DNA from: Gracilariopsis chorda
Lineage: Eukaryota > Rhodophyta > Florideophyceae > Gracilariales > Gracilariaceae
Length of the DNA: 64,000 bases
Assembly (NCBI GenBank): GCA_003194525.1
Contig: NBIV01000001.1
Coordinates: 620,001-684,000, forward strand
Reading direction: 5' to 3'
Below, one piece after another: positions 45,132-55,421 of this stretch (its first letter is position 1; each line of letters begins with the position of its first letter). Below the pieces are notes generated by a model. The model saw only the letters and a list, made by a program, of their open reading frames with translations, did not search any database and was not told where the DNA came from. A program made the translations under genes and the position numbers.

Positions 45132-45437
45132 TTACTCACTACCCGTCTGGAAGAATAAATTTCCTTCCTTGCACCGTGTCAACATACTATTTTTCGTGGC
45201 GGTGCAGTGCTGACTGGGGTACAAATTTGGGGCGGAGTTGAGGTCGGAGACATATTCCAACCTGCTCTTGTACGGCTCACGGTAGAGTAACAAGGCGGAG
45301 CCGTCTAGCGCCTCGGCACTTTCCTCGAGGTGCAGCGACTCCTGGAGCTTGTGCAGTAGCGCGTGGTTGCTTCGAAAGCAAATGCGACACTCCGGACACG
45401 GAGGGCGAACGAGAGCGTGACGGAAAACGAGCAACAA
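45132..45437 (-). pseudogene. CCHH zinc-finger-like fragment
   Basis: The minus frame contains CPECRICFRSNHALLHKLQESLH, the spacing of a C2H2-type finger of the sort found in some retroelement gag proteins, split here from its partner frame. It lies downstream of, and in another frame than, the Pro/Gln-rich frame at 45,504-45,277. Both probably come from one ancestral gene broken by a shift near 45,420. Confidence 0.4.
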
Positions 45438-46878
45438 CCGTAACTACAGCATGCAAGTGGTGTGCCATGGTTATAAGTTGCTGCTGTTGCTGCGGTGCTT
45501 GCACGGGCTGCGCAGGGTGCAGTAAAGGTTAATCCAACGAGAGAGCGCGCGAAAAACTGGCAGTGGATCGAAACAGAGCAAGGCGTCCCGAAACGGTTCC
45601 AGCACGGGAGTGAGGCGTAGCGCGAACTTGCCAGTGTGGCACGGGCTGTACCTGTGGTTGCTGCTGCGGGTGAACGCGGCGTTGGTTGTGGTGCAACCCA
45701 AAATGCGTGTAAAGGGCGATGATGCTACTCATAAGAGTGCGACGTGGTTGCCGTGAGAACTGTACAGTATATGAGTTGGAACCGTACGAGATGGTGCAAA
45801 TGGGATGGTTTAGGGTGTGAAGTGTCACCTAAGAAGGTAAGAATCTATAATGGATTGCAGGATGAGTGGACGCGCGTGGGCACGTGGGTGACAGCACAAT
45901 GCTGTAGTGTTATGTTTGCGTGGGTTGACCACTCAGGGTGCCTGACACTGGTCTGGTCACGTGTGTGGACTAGAGAAGGTGTGCACTATTGTATAAAATT
46001 ATTACAATTTATTATGGTAGTGTACCTACTTAGGTGAGCGCGACTTCGTCCTTGCGAGCACTAAGTAAAGTAAACCCGAGTCTTTGGTCATTCATAACTG
46101 TTCAGTTTGACCTTAGGTATCCGGCTCTGGATTGTGACGTCGTTGCACCGTGTAGTACTCCTTGCGGAGGGTCACCGCATTTGGTTCACTCAATTCACCC
46201 GCACGCCAAACCTACAGATACTCTGTTTTATAATTGTCGTGTGACATTATCTACACTTTGGTACTGGTATCGCTCCTGTATTGGGTGGTTCTCTTCCTAC
46301 ATCTCGCGCATGTGCACCCTCCATCGGGTCTGTTTCCGCTTTCTGCACGACCCACCGGGTGGTTTTTCGCCGTCCTTGAAAGGCACTCTTCATCGGGTAT
46401 ATCGTACACCGCTGCATCGCGTGGCACACAGGTCTCTGGTTTTACCGTCTTTCTGGCTCCGGTTCATCTTTCTTTATCCACCCCTGTGGTCAATCCGAAA
46501 TACATACGAAGTTACGCCCATATTACAGGTATACAGAGGGCTCTGTCACTAGGTCCGCCTCCACAGAGAGCAAGGCCTCGGAAACCTTGAGTGTGATACA
46601 AAAACCTCGGGCTTTGCACTACATTGGTGCGTTTGGTGTGGCAGAGCTGCAGCTGCCGGTTGTATTCGTGTGACGATGAGCATTATCGGCATGGTGGATG
46701 TACGGTGGGCGCAGCTTTCATCAAGAACGGTGCCCCAGAATGTAGGGGAAGTTGGGACTGTGGCAGCCTCTGGATGGGAAAGACGCGAACGCTTTGGTGA
46801 GTGCGTCGGCGAAGTGTAGGAGGTGCGTTTGGAGGGTGGGCGCGGAAGTGCGGGTGGTGTAGGCTGCAAAGGTGCCAC
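45277..46878 (-). pseudogene. Pro/Gln-rich gene interrupted by a solo LTR
   Basis: A minus-strand frame starts at ATG 46,878, is Pro/Ser/Thr-rich with a basic PKRSR patch, and reaches the LTR edge at 46,624 after exactly 85 codons. When the LTR and one copy of the 5-bp target duplication are discounted, the same frame continues at 45,681 with a Gln/Pro-rich stretch to a TAA at 45,529, and stays open again to 45,277. The in-frame match across the insertion shows it was one reading frame. Function is unknown; the downstream zinc-finger-like piece hints at a nucleic-acid-binding or gag-like protein. Confidence 0.55.
45687..46623 (+). repeat. Solo LTR of the gypsy chromodomain family (937 bp)
   Basis: It begins TGTGGTGCAAC and ends TTTGCACTACA, a terminal inverted repeat, and is flanked by TTGGT on both sides (45,682-45,686 and 46,624-46,628). 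It matches the 5' LTR of gypsy copy 2 along its length. A TATA box (TATAAAA) lies at 45,992-45,998. No primer site or coding region adjoins it, so it most likely arose by recombination between two LTRs. Confidence 0.92.
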
Positions 46879-47061
46879 TGCCTTCAGCGGCGCGACGTGT
46901 TTGCGCGGTGGTCGCCGAACTGAAGGCGAGAGATGCTTGGGGTGGAAGTGGCGAGAGTGGGGTTGGCCCTTAAAATGAAATTGAATCTCATAGGGATTCC
47001 ACCCCTCCCCACCTTTTCCAACTAGGGCAGCAACAAGGGAAAAAAGTGCCTGACAGAGACT
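46879..47061. other. Short spacer before the Copia element
   Basis: Nothing recognised. Ends with the GTAGC target site at 47,062-47,066. Confidence 0.5.
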
Positions 47062-47066
47062 GTAGC

Positions 47067-47203
47067 TGTAAATGGACTGAATGTGGCAGCTCCTTAGAAC
47101 GAGCCACAGGGTTCACACACTAGACTTCTGGATATGAAATAAATAAACTGAACGTTCTCACTCCCCCAAGGAGAAAGAAGCGGACAGAGTGACAAAAGGT
47201 ACA
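47067..47203 (+). repeat. Copia 5' LTR (137 bp)
   Basis: Starts TGTAAATGGACTGAATGTGG and ends AGGTACA. It shares blocks AGAACGAGCCACAGGGT and CGTTCTCACTCCCCCAAGGA with the 3' LTR. Its short length is typical of small Copia LTRs. Confidence 0.9.
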
Positions 47204-49037
47204 TTCTAGCATCGCTGCAGGCATGCGACAGGCCTGACAGCGATTATAGAATATACGTTATCGATAACAGTGTCGAGAAGCAGACAGCGGCGGCTGCCGA
47301 AACAGCACACGCAAGAAGGATTACTGTTCAGGGACGCTGCAGCAATCACTGCTTAGCTGCACTCAACCTACGAGCGAAGAGAAACTCGTCACACTTTTCA
47401 TGGAAAACCCGGCTTCTCTAGCCAGGTTTTGAGCGCGCCTTGCCCGCTCTTCCTTCCCATCTGCAACTATAGTGATCATTCTGAAACTGCCTCTCTACGC
47501 GCTCCCTCTCTCATGCCACCTTCCTGCACGTTCTTCGGCACTCTCCTACGCTGAAAAAACGTCGGTTGGCGCGTCTGGTTTACCGTCTCTTCCCCCATCC
47601 CTCCGGGCTCTAAAGCAATCGACAAAGGCTCTCGGTTTTGGCTTGCGCCCCCCGCACTTTCACAGGCTTCCGCCATTGAACCCCCCTGCAGCTTCCGCCT
47701 TTGGCCACCCCCCGCGGCTGCCGCCTTTAGACTGACTTCCTCCCCCCCTACGGCTTCCACCTTTGGCCACCCCCCGCGGCCTCCACCTGCGGCCCCGCCC
47801 CCCTTCCCCCACGGCTTCCACCTTTGGCCGCCCCTCCCGCAGCTTCTACCTTTGGCCCTGTCCCCCCTGCAACTCCAGCCTTGGGCCTTCCTCCCCCGTA
47901 GACACAGGCTTCTGGCATACTAACCCCCCCACGGCTTTCGCCTTTGGTGCCCCCCCGCTCTCTCTCGCGTGTACACCGGCTTCCGCCTTAGGCGTTCCCC
48001 ACGTGCACACAGGCTTCCGGCATAGAACCCCAGCCCCCCTCCGCAGCTTTCGCCTTTTGCCTCCCCTTTGACACTGTTACTATCCGCCGCATTCTGCTAT
48101 GTCCTGAACAAAAGGCATCGCCTGTCAACACCCTATAAGGGGCTTTGAATGTAAGACGAGATACTGAGTCCCAAGTAGGGCCTCCGCAGCCATTACCCAC
48201 TGCGTGAAAGTTGGCAACTGGTCTCTCAAAGTAATCCGCGAGCTGAGTACCGTAAGGGGTTTTGGACTAATCTGGTGGCGAGTTGGCGCACTAGATAACT
48301 GGCGCAGCTGGGGTGTGGCTGCGAACTATCGGTAACAGGGTGTCTCATAGTTCAGCCCGGACTCCAAAGACAGATCAGGGAGCGAATCGGAGCATACTTG
48401 CCGAGCAAGTAACCGAAAGGGATCAGAGGAGGTAAACTGGCGAACACATATCCTGCTGTTAGTAACATCTCCTGGACATCACGTAAGTTACACGAACCAT
48501 CGTTCTGGATTGCACAGAACTTGGGCAAGTTATTGAAATTGCATCCCACCGAGAGAGTCTTACTTGGAGCCAGGGGTCTGACCTTTAAGGGTTCGGGGAT
48601 AGCATCTCCTGCCAGCGGCCCCGAAAGTTCAGGAAGCAACAGAAGGATCCCTCGCCTGGTAGGACACCGGTGAAGAAGCTTTATCCGCCACCTTATCGGC
48701 GTCTCGCTTAGAGTTTACTCCGCGCTGGACATTGCTAAAGATCATGAGACCAAACGTATACACAGAATAAAGGGGAACCCCGACTACTGCACATGGCGCA
48801 TATACATTAGGGACCTAATCATAGCTTCAAAGCACTATTCGGGCTCACGGAGCCACGCCCGATTGTACTGCGCAAGCACGCAAGCGATGGGAGGACGCCG
48901 ATCGAAAGACAAGATCGGCCATCTTACAGAACTTGGGCACGCAGCCTATCGTTGCTGTCTCCAAGTTACTGGAACGGGAGTAGTGCTCTGCTTTGGAGGT
49001 GTGGACGAAAATTGAGTACACATAGAAGAAGTATAAC
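47204..49037 (+). other. Copia leader with C-rich repeat, no open gene
   Basis: Holds the tandem repeat described separately, then about 900 bases with no recognisable coding sequence. Just before the first gag ATG the gag frame reads ALEVWTKIEYT stop KKYN, which fits the Copia gag pattern, so the gag N-terminus extends upstream of 49,038 but is broken by stops. Confidence 0.5.
47650..48060. repeat. C-rich degenerate tandem repeat
   Basis: About ten to twelve units of roughly 30-40 bases, each with a core like GGCTTCCACCTTTGGCC followed by a run of C. Core variants include GGCTTCCGCCTTAGGCG and GGCTTCTGGCATA. Spacers are CCCCCC-rich. It has strong strand asymmetry (pyrimidine-rich plus strand). 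It lies in the Copia leader. Confidence 0.75.
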
Positions 49038-49510
49038 ATGCAATCCAAACTAAACCTCCAGCAGAAGCTAATCACCTTAACGTTTAAAGATGATGACGAC
49101 ATACAAAAACACCTCAATGAGTTGGAAACAACTTACTTGGAACTTGCCAGACTTGATGATCCACTGACGGACAAAGAGCGAACTGTCACTCTGCTTCACA
49201 CCTTACCCGACTCATTCATGACCATAACACTACTAGCAGATGCCATGTACATGGAGCACGGCCAATTACTATCACTTGTCCGTTCTCAGATGGATCGTCG
49301 GATACACACAGCCTCCACTTTCTCCCTAAGGATTAAAGTAACCAAAAACGACAGCATTCAACCATACTCTGCCTCCACAAAGTCTACCATTTGAAGTAAG
49401 CAACCCTCTCGAATAAGAAAGACAAGAGTACAGTGCTCGAAATGCGGACGAATAGGACAAATCCGTTCTGAGTGCTGGTCACGAAAGAAGAACCATGCGA
49501 ATAAGGAGAG
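49038..49510 (+). pseudogene. Copia gag relic
   Basis: The frame 49,038-49,394 reads like a UBN2-type Copia gag: QQKLITLTFKDDDDIQKHLN, then KERTVTLLHTLPDSFMT. After a TGA the zinc knuckle region at about 49,440 reads CSKCGRIGQIRSEC, where the His of CX2CX4HX4C is Gln. Gag would form the particle; this copy is broken by stops at the head and at 49,392. Confidence 0.8.
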
Positions 49511-49699
49511 GCAACAAACTCACCGGAAATCCAAGCGGAACATGAAGCACTACGGGGACCAAAACCAAAACACAATCAAGAACTGGGATACGCCCCTTAA
49601 CCCACGACAAGCAAGTAACGATCGTAACAAAAGCGAGCAAGTGGTCTCTACCGAGGTTTCGTTGCAAGAGCAAATGCAAGTCTTCATTATGATGAAAGC

Positions 49700-51124
49700 A
49701 TATCAAAATGGCTAGAATAACGCGCAAGTCACGTCTTCGTCAACGACAAGGAACTGTTTTGGGACTATCAACCCAGTACACCACAAACGGTAAACACTTG
49801 TGACCACGCGTCTGATATAATAGGATTTGGAAAAATAAAAATACCGATTGGGAATGGGATACTATTACCGGCGAAGCATACGCCATCCTTCGAAAATAAG
49901 CTCGTATCCCTCTCCGTGATTTCAAGGCACGTAGACTTCAAATTATCCAACAGCCAAAAGACTTCGATGTTCATCATCAAAGATTGCTCAACTGGAGAAG
50001 AACCTTACAAGTCCACGCCAAGGGACGGAATTTACCCTTTGCCACGTCCTATGCCTCCCCCTCGTACAGAAACGGCGTCACAATCTCTAGGCAAAATTGC
50101 CAAAGACTGGCATGACAAACTTGGACACCCCGGCCACGATAGGCTTCTATCTTGCATTGACCAATGTGATGGAGTACCCAAACTCTCCGCGACAGAAGTA
50201 AAAATTGTTTTTTGTACCCCGTGCATCGACGCTGCTACCAAACGTGCTCCACTCACACAATCTGACTCGATCACGCCATTGGAACTAACACACACGGACC
50301 TCACCGGCCGCATAAACCCGAGCTCCTTACAGGGATCTAAGTATATGAAGGTACTTATTGACGATAACAGAAGGGTAAGCTCCGTCTACTTTCTCGACAA
50401 AAAGACTTAGTTCTTCAAGTCAGTACGTTGATACAAGGCTCGCGCAGAGAATGAACTCTCTCCAAACCGAATATACTGCGTTCGCCTTGACGGGGCGGGT
50501 TAGAATAGGTCCGACGACTTCCTCACCTATGCCATGGAGAGCAGAATGATACTTGAATTCACTCCACCGTATGCGCATTAATCAAACGGTGTCCCGGAGA
50601 AGATCATCCAGGACTTGTGGAAGATGGCGCGAACTTTCCTGTTCGCTTCAGAGTTGCCTCACCAGCTTTGGGAAGAAGCCATCTCGCATGCCAACTACCT
50701 GAAGAACCGCCTACCAAATTACCGAGTAGGAATTAAGGTCCCCTTCACACTATGGTTCGGACGAGAGCCTGACTTTACCAATATCCTCAAGTTCGTACAA
50801 CAGGGACATGCGTATATACATCGGTCCGAGACAGTAGCGAACGAGAATCTACTACCTCGCGCTGCTCCAGGCTATTTTGTTGGGATGCATAGCCCACGAA
50901 ACATGTTAAGAATTTATGTCCCCTTGATAGAAAAAGTAATAAAGGGCCGCGAGGCAGACTTCAAAATGAATAAGGAAGCCCTTCCATCCAATAACGAACT
51001 AATTGACTTCTCTTCAATTCGTCGTCACGAAGCCCAGATAAGGATGGAGGAAGATGACGAAGGGCGTTTGGATGGCTATTTGGTGCATTTTTTTGACTGC
51101 AAGCTCTCGCTTAAAACATCCTAA
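49700..51124 (+). pseudogene. Copia protease end and integrase relic
   Basis: A decayed protease tail (DIIGFGKIKIP, LVSLSVISRHVDF) is followed by the pre-integrase zinc region WHDKLGHPGHDRL..CTPC and the integrase core start LELTHTDLTGRINPSSLQGSKYMKVLIDD. The middle of the core (50,410-50,615) has stops. The C-terminal part, 50,615-51,124, shows [19 protein letters not shown] and [12 protein letters not shown], typical of Copia integrase. The protease active-site DSG is not found. Confidence 0.85.
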
Positions 51125-51479
51125 GGATGACTGCAGAGTTCCTAAGATCTTTGGAGAAGCAAGATTCATGCCAAGATGGGCATAAGCGATCGACATAGAA
51201 TGCAACGCCCTAGTACAACGAGGAACGTGGAGGAGTATAGACAGAAAACGAAATATGAAGCCCTCACCCTTCCTTTGGAGATTCATAGCGAAATACCTGA
51301 GCTCAGATCCCCCACAGATTCTTCTGAAAGCACGTTGCACAGCACGGGGCGACTTACAACGTCCTTACTTGGACTTCGAACCTGATGACCTGTACATTCC
51401 CGTCGCACGATAAGAAACTATGCGTCTCATCCTTGCCAAAGTTGCAGCTCAAGGCTTAATGTTGGAGGCCATGGAATAA

Positions 51480-52168
51480 GCAATGCGTACCTCTACGGGG
51501 ATCTTGACGAGCCCTTAATAATGGAGCAACCACAAAATGCCTCTGGATCCTCATTCGTCCCTGAAAAAGTGTGCTTGCTGCTCAAATATCTCTATGGGGC
51601 ACTCCGAGCCGGGAAGATATGGGGCTCACTAATACATAAGGCATTATTAAAAATAGGATTCACACAATCTAGTATGGATAGTCCCCTTTACATATATAAA
51701 TCCACAAGTGGTACATTATCATTAGTGATCGTTGTGGACGACGTCTTGATGTCATGTGATTCGCATTCCCTACTTAATGGATTGGAAGTGGAGATGCAGT
51801 AGATGCTCGAGGTCAAGCGTTTTGGAGAAGTTAAATCATTCATTGGACTTGACATTAAAAGGAACAAAACCAGCATCAAGGCCCGAAAGATTAGGTACGT
51901 CGAAAAGATCTTGAAAGAAAACGGATTGAGCCACTCAAACAGTGCTGGGACACCATTACCTTCTCAATGCGAACTCACAGGCCGACTAGAAGAAAAACGC
52001 ATTCTTGCACCCAGAATTCATAATCGGTACCGGAAGATGTTCGGCAACTTAATTTACTTTGCAGTGTCCTCCAGGCCAGAAATGATGTTTGCAGAATCTA
52101 TGCTAGCAAGGCAACTCTACGAAAAATGCATGAGCCATGTAGGACTTGGAAAGAGAGTATTAAGGTAA
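51480..52168 (+). pseudogene. Copia reverse transcriptase relic
   Basis: Reads VCLLLKYLYGALRAGKIWGS (Copia L.K.LYGLKQA..W), then FTQSSMDSPLYIYKS and catalytic LVIVVDDVLMSC, then FGEVKSFIGLDIKRNK and GNLIYFAVSSRPEMMFA. A TAG at 51,800 interrupts. The YVDD motif is VVDD, both Asp intact. The N-terminal RT part upstream of 51,500 is heavily decayed. Confidence 0.85.
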
Positions 52169-52299
52169 GTACTTGAACGGTACAAATGGTCTTTGCTTGT
52201 TCTTTGATACGCACAATACAGCGACAATGAAGACATGTTGCAATGTTGATTAGGCGGAATGTCGTGAGAAAAGGGAGTCTATGACTGGATTTTTGATCA

Positions 52300-53532
52300 A
52301 GTGGAATGAAGCACCGATCATGTGGAAGAGCAAAAAACAAACGCTTGGTGCGATGTCTTCTGGAGACATAGATTACATTGCACTTTAGTATTGCAGTAAA
52401 AAGCTTACGTGGCTGTGAAGATTGTTTTGAGATCGGCACAACGAAACAGTCTTAATCGATGAAACCTAAATATACCCAATATCCATTTGCACAGACATTT
52501 CTACTGTGGTATCGATTTTGAAGAACGCCAAGTGTGGTGCATTGCCCCAAAGGGGAAAACACCGAAAGACGTTCAGGATCTTCCTCTCACGAGGTGAACC
52601 CAGTTGGGTAGAGCCCTCCCAGAGGTGTCACGGCGAAGCCGGTTTGTAAGACCAGGGACACCTGTCGCGACTTGCGCAGGGAGGTGAAGGCGAAGAATCA
52701 GTATCCGCGTGAGCGGGGTGTGATCCTCAGTAGAGGTATGTTTCCACGTAAGTGGGGGTGTGTGAGCGGATGCGCACACGAGGGCCGCGGATAGAGGGAG
52801 GTGCTACCCTAAAAAGAGGAAAAAGGAAGGGCGAAGAGGAGGAAGGAAGGACGAAGTGGGTCGCGAGAGCGACGAACAGATACGGCAATGCCGGTGGACA
52901 GGACTCCCTATACAGGTCGAAACACTAATGTGATTGGAACAATTATAATCCCAAGGATGGGCTTCTTTAGATGTGAAAGGGGGTTAGATGTCCCGTGGTT
53001 TACGGCGTTTCCCTCCAAGGAGGAGTAGAGCACGCGCGCAAGCGGCAACAACTAGAGCCAATTTCCCAGGTTGGGGTCCCTTGTTGGGGAAGGTTTACTG
53101 ATGCGACGACAGTGCCCCGTCGCACTAAGTACTAGCTTCCCAGAAGTGGGTGTGAAAATAATAAATAATATTAACTAAAATACTCCACATTTCGTGGCAA
53201 CATCCACTACTGTGGCCAATCGCCAATTGGCCCAAAAACCGGGTCCCACGTGTCCATACCCACCATTGTGGGACGTAGTTCATATACAAACTACACAACC
53301 GATAATATCTGGAAAACGATCAAGTACCTAGAATCCCTCCTTGAGGGCGTTGCACTTTAACAAGGTCTCGGAAAGACACAATCACATTTTTCTTAAAATT
53401 TATCCCGTTGAAGAACTGATGGAGACCAATGTGGTGGATCTGAAATCGATTGGGACTGAAGGGCAATCTGCTGACGTGCTTACCAAGCCTGTTTTCTACG
53501 AAGTGCTCAAGCTTTGCGGCTTGATGTCGTAG
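52300..53532 (+). pseudogene. Copia RNase H relic, split by element T
   Basis: The first part has IMWKSKKQTLGAMSSGDIDYIAL (Copia W.SKKQ...SS.EAEY.AL) split by a TAG at 52,387. The second part after the insertion reads HFNKVSERHNHIFLKIYPVEEL, then GTEGQSADVLTKPVFYEVL, the classic Copia C-terminus ending at a TAG in 53,530. Only the 809-bp element separates them. Confidence 0.85.
52542..53350 (-). mobile_element. Terminal-inverted-repeat element T, copy 2 (809 bp)
   Basis: Inverted relative to copy 1 at 33,830 and similar along its whole length, including GATATTATCGGTTGTGTAG near one end and CGAACGTCTTTCGGTGTTT-like sequence near the other. Ends are TTGCCCCAAAGGGG and CCTCCTTGAGGGCGT. It is flanked on both sides by TGCA (52,538-52,541 and 53,351-53,354). 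It sits inside the Copia RNase H. It encodes no recognisable transposase. Confidence 0.85.
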
Positions 53533-53813
53533 TATTTTTAGTACCAACTTTGACTTTTTTCTGATTTTGCTGACGTTTTTTTTATCTCTCTACCTTTATT
53601 TTTCGTACATATCGGATTTCTTTTTGCTGGCGGCTACATTGTTTTTATTTCTTTCAGGTTTGCTTATTACAACTGGCAAGAGGGCTATACCTTTTGTTTA
53701 GGATACAGATTTTTCCTGAGAGGTTTTACTGTATTGAGGTTTTTAAGGGTAGCCACTACGTCACTTGGAATTAGTAGAGCGCAATACGATTTTAAGTCGT
53801 TTGCGAGGGACGG
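53533..53813 (+). other. Copia 3' untranslated region
   Basis: T-rich sequence after the pol stop. It ends in the purine run GCGAGGGACGG (53,803-53,813), the likely polypurine tract directly before the 3' LTR. Confidence 0.55.
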
Positions 53814-53948
53814 TGTGAATGGACTGACTATGGCCGCTCATTAGAACGAGCCACAGGGTCCACAAACTAGACTTCTGGATATAAAATAAACAGACAACGT
53901 TCTCACTCCCCCAAGGAGAAAGAGGCGGACAGAGCGACAACCGCTACA
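53814..53948 (+). repeat. Copia 3' LTR (135 bp)
   Basis: Starts TGTGAATGGACTGACTATGG and ends CCGCTACA, followed by the GTAGC target duplication. It aligns end to end with the 5' LTR. Confidence 0.9.
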
Positions 53949-53953
53949 GTAGC

Positions 53954-54251
53954 TCCTTCCATAAGCACACACCAAGTTGATTGGTAGCAATCAACCCGTT
54001 TGTTCCATGAGGATATTCTTAAGGCATCAGATTTTGAGATACAGTTCGGACTCCGAACTTCGGAGATACAAATGGAAATAAATATAGAATGGAACACAGC
54101 CGGCCCTGTCCTGAGAACAAAACTTCAAGAGTAGCCAGAGGGGATATAAACCTCCTCGTACCGTTTACTACCGTACTGAGGGCGGCAATTCGGGTACCAG
54201 ACGTATACATTCCTCATCGTTCTTATAGCATTAACCGGGCCTCAACCTAAC
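53954..54251. other. Spacer between Copia and the host gene island
   Basis: No gene or repeat is seen. It presumably contains the promoter and 5' leader of the oxidoreductase gene; I see no clear TATA box. Confidence 0.4.
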
Positions 54252-55421
54252 ATGTGCTTGCATAATGACTCAGTGCGCTATGGAATTGTCGGCGTTGGCC
54301 TTATGGGCATCGAACACATTCGCAATCTCTTGCTGATTCCTACCGCTAGAATCACCTGCGTGGCCGATGATTATCCTGATTCTCTTTCCACTTGCCGCGA
54401 TGTCCTCGAATCTGAAAGTGCAGACCGTGGTGCCGGCGTTCAGTTTTTTGAAGATGCTAACGCCTTATTCGCAGCAAGTCTATGTGATATAGCAATAATC
54501 GCAACCCCAAACCACACTCACCATCGCGTTCTCATGGACGCTTATGATATAGCTGACCCTCAAATGCATATACTAGTTGAGAAACCGTTATGCACAACTC
54601 TGAAAGACTGCCGTGAAGTCATTACTGCTGCAAAGAAACGTCCGGGAACAACTTACGTCGGACTCGAGTACTGTTACATGCCACCCATATCAAGAGCAAT
54701 AGCAGATTGTAGAAAAGGTGTCATTGGAATCCCGAAGATGGTCGCAATTCGAGAGCATCGATTTCCTTTTCTGCAGAAAGTGCGCAACTGGAACCGGTTT
54801 TCCAAGAACTCCGGAGGTACATTCGTCGAGAAATGCTGCCACTTCTTTGACCTTTTCAATCGCATATTGCATCCATCAGTGCCGATCACGGTGTATGCCG
54901 CTGGAGCTCAGGACGTCAATCACTTAGATGAAGTCTACGATGGCGAAAAGTCTGATATTATTGATAATGGATTTGTTGTCGTGCAATACTCTGGTGGAGC
55001 GAGGGCTTGCCTCGATTTGTGCATGTTTGCCGAAGCCAGTCGATCTCAAGAAGAGTTGTCGATTGTGGGGCACAAAGGAAAATTGGAGGCATTCCTTCCC
55101 CAACTTGAAGTTCGCACCGGACTGAGGGGACAGGATTCATGTGGAAAGGTCCGTACGGAGGTGATCACCGATGACAGAATCAAATATCAAGGCCATCATC
55201 ATGGTAGTTCATACCTTGAACACTTGGATATTCTGAAAGCTATAAAAGCAAGCAGCACAGACGGTGCTTCAAAGATTGCCACCGCAGGGTTGCATCAAGG
55301 CCTGCTTTCGGTGGCGATTGGTGTTGCCGCGCATATGTCAGTTCAAGAGAATCGCGTAGTCCGGCTGGATGAAGTGCTTTCCGAAGACGAGATAACCCCT
55401 CCCTTCTCGGAGAAACAGTAA
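54252..55421 (+). CDS. Gfo/Idh/MocA family oxidoreductase
   Basis: A 389-residue NAD(P)-dependent dehydrogenase of the Gfo/Idh/MocA family, which acts on sugars, inositols or related polyols. The Rossmann fold opens with GIVGVGLMG (residues 11-19) followed by a beta-alpha-beta unit ending in the acidic VADDYPD. The family motif EKP is at 110-112 (LVEKPLC). The substrate domain keeps GGTFVEKCCHFFDLF (188-202), with the His and Asp of the family's E-x-x-x-H-x-x-D helix at 197 and 200. Length is normal for the family and there is no intron. The start is the first in-frame ATG, 10 codons before the first strand. No signal peptide is seen, so it is probably cytosolic. The substrate cannot be told. 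It is the first host gene after the Copia element and convergent with the broken gene downstream. Confidence 0.92.
   Translation: MCLHNDSVRYGIVGVGLMGIEHIRNLLLIPTARITCVADDYPDSLSTCRDVLESESADRGAGVQFFEDANALFAASLCDIAIIATPNHTHHRVLMDAYDIADPQMHILVEKPLCTTLKDCREVITAAKKRPGTTYVGLEYCYMPPISRAIADCRKGVIGIPKMVAIREHRFPFLQKVRNWNRFSKNSGGTFVEKCCHFFDLFNRILHPSVPITVYAAGAQDVNHLDEVYDGEKSDIIDNGFVVVQYSGGARACLDLCMFAEASRSQEELSIVGHKGKLEAFLPQLEVRTGLRGQDSCGKVRTEVITDDRIKYQGHHHGSSYLEHLDILKAIKASSTDGASKIATAGLHQGLLSVAIGVAAHMSVQENRVVRLDEVLSEDEITPPFSEKQ

Larger units (their letters stand above)
47067..53948 (+). mobile_element. Ty1/Copia LTR retrotransposon (decayed, near full length)
   Basis: Two LTRs (47,067-47,203 and 53,814-53,948) begin TGT and end TACA and are flanked by identical GTAGC (47,062-47,066 and 53,949-53,953). 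Between them, in Copia order, come gag, a damaged zinc knuckle, pre-integrase and integrase, RT and RNase H. The RNase H is split by the 809-bp inverted-repeat element T. The LTRs differ at about 15 of 135 aligned positions plus a 2-nt gap, and every domain carries stops, so the copy is old and inactive. The 1.8-kb leader between LTR and gag is unusually long and holds a C-rich tandem repeat. Confidence 0.92.

Noticed and set aside
47476..47760. 94-codon frame opposite the C-rich repeat
   Set aside because: It is an artefact of low-complexity GC-rich repeat sequence.
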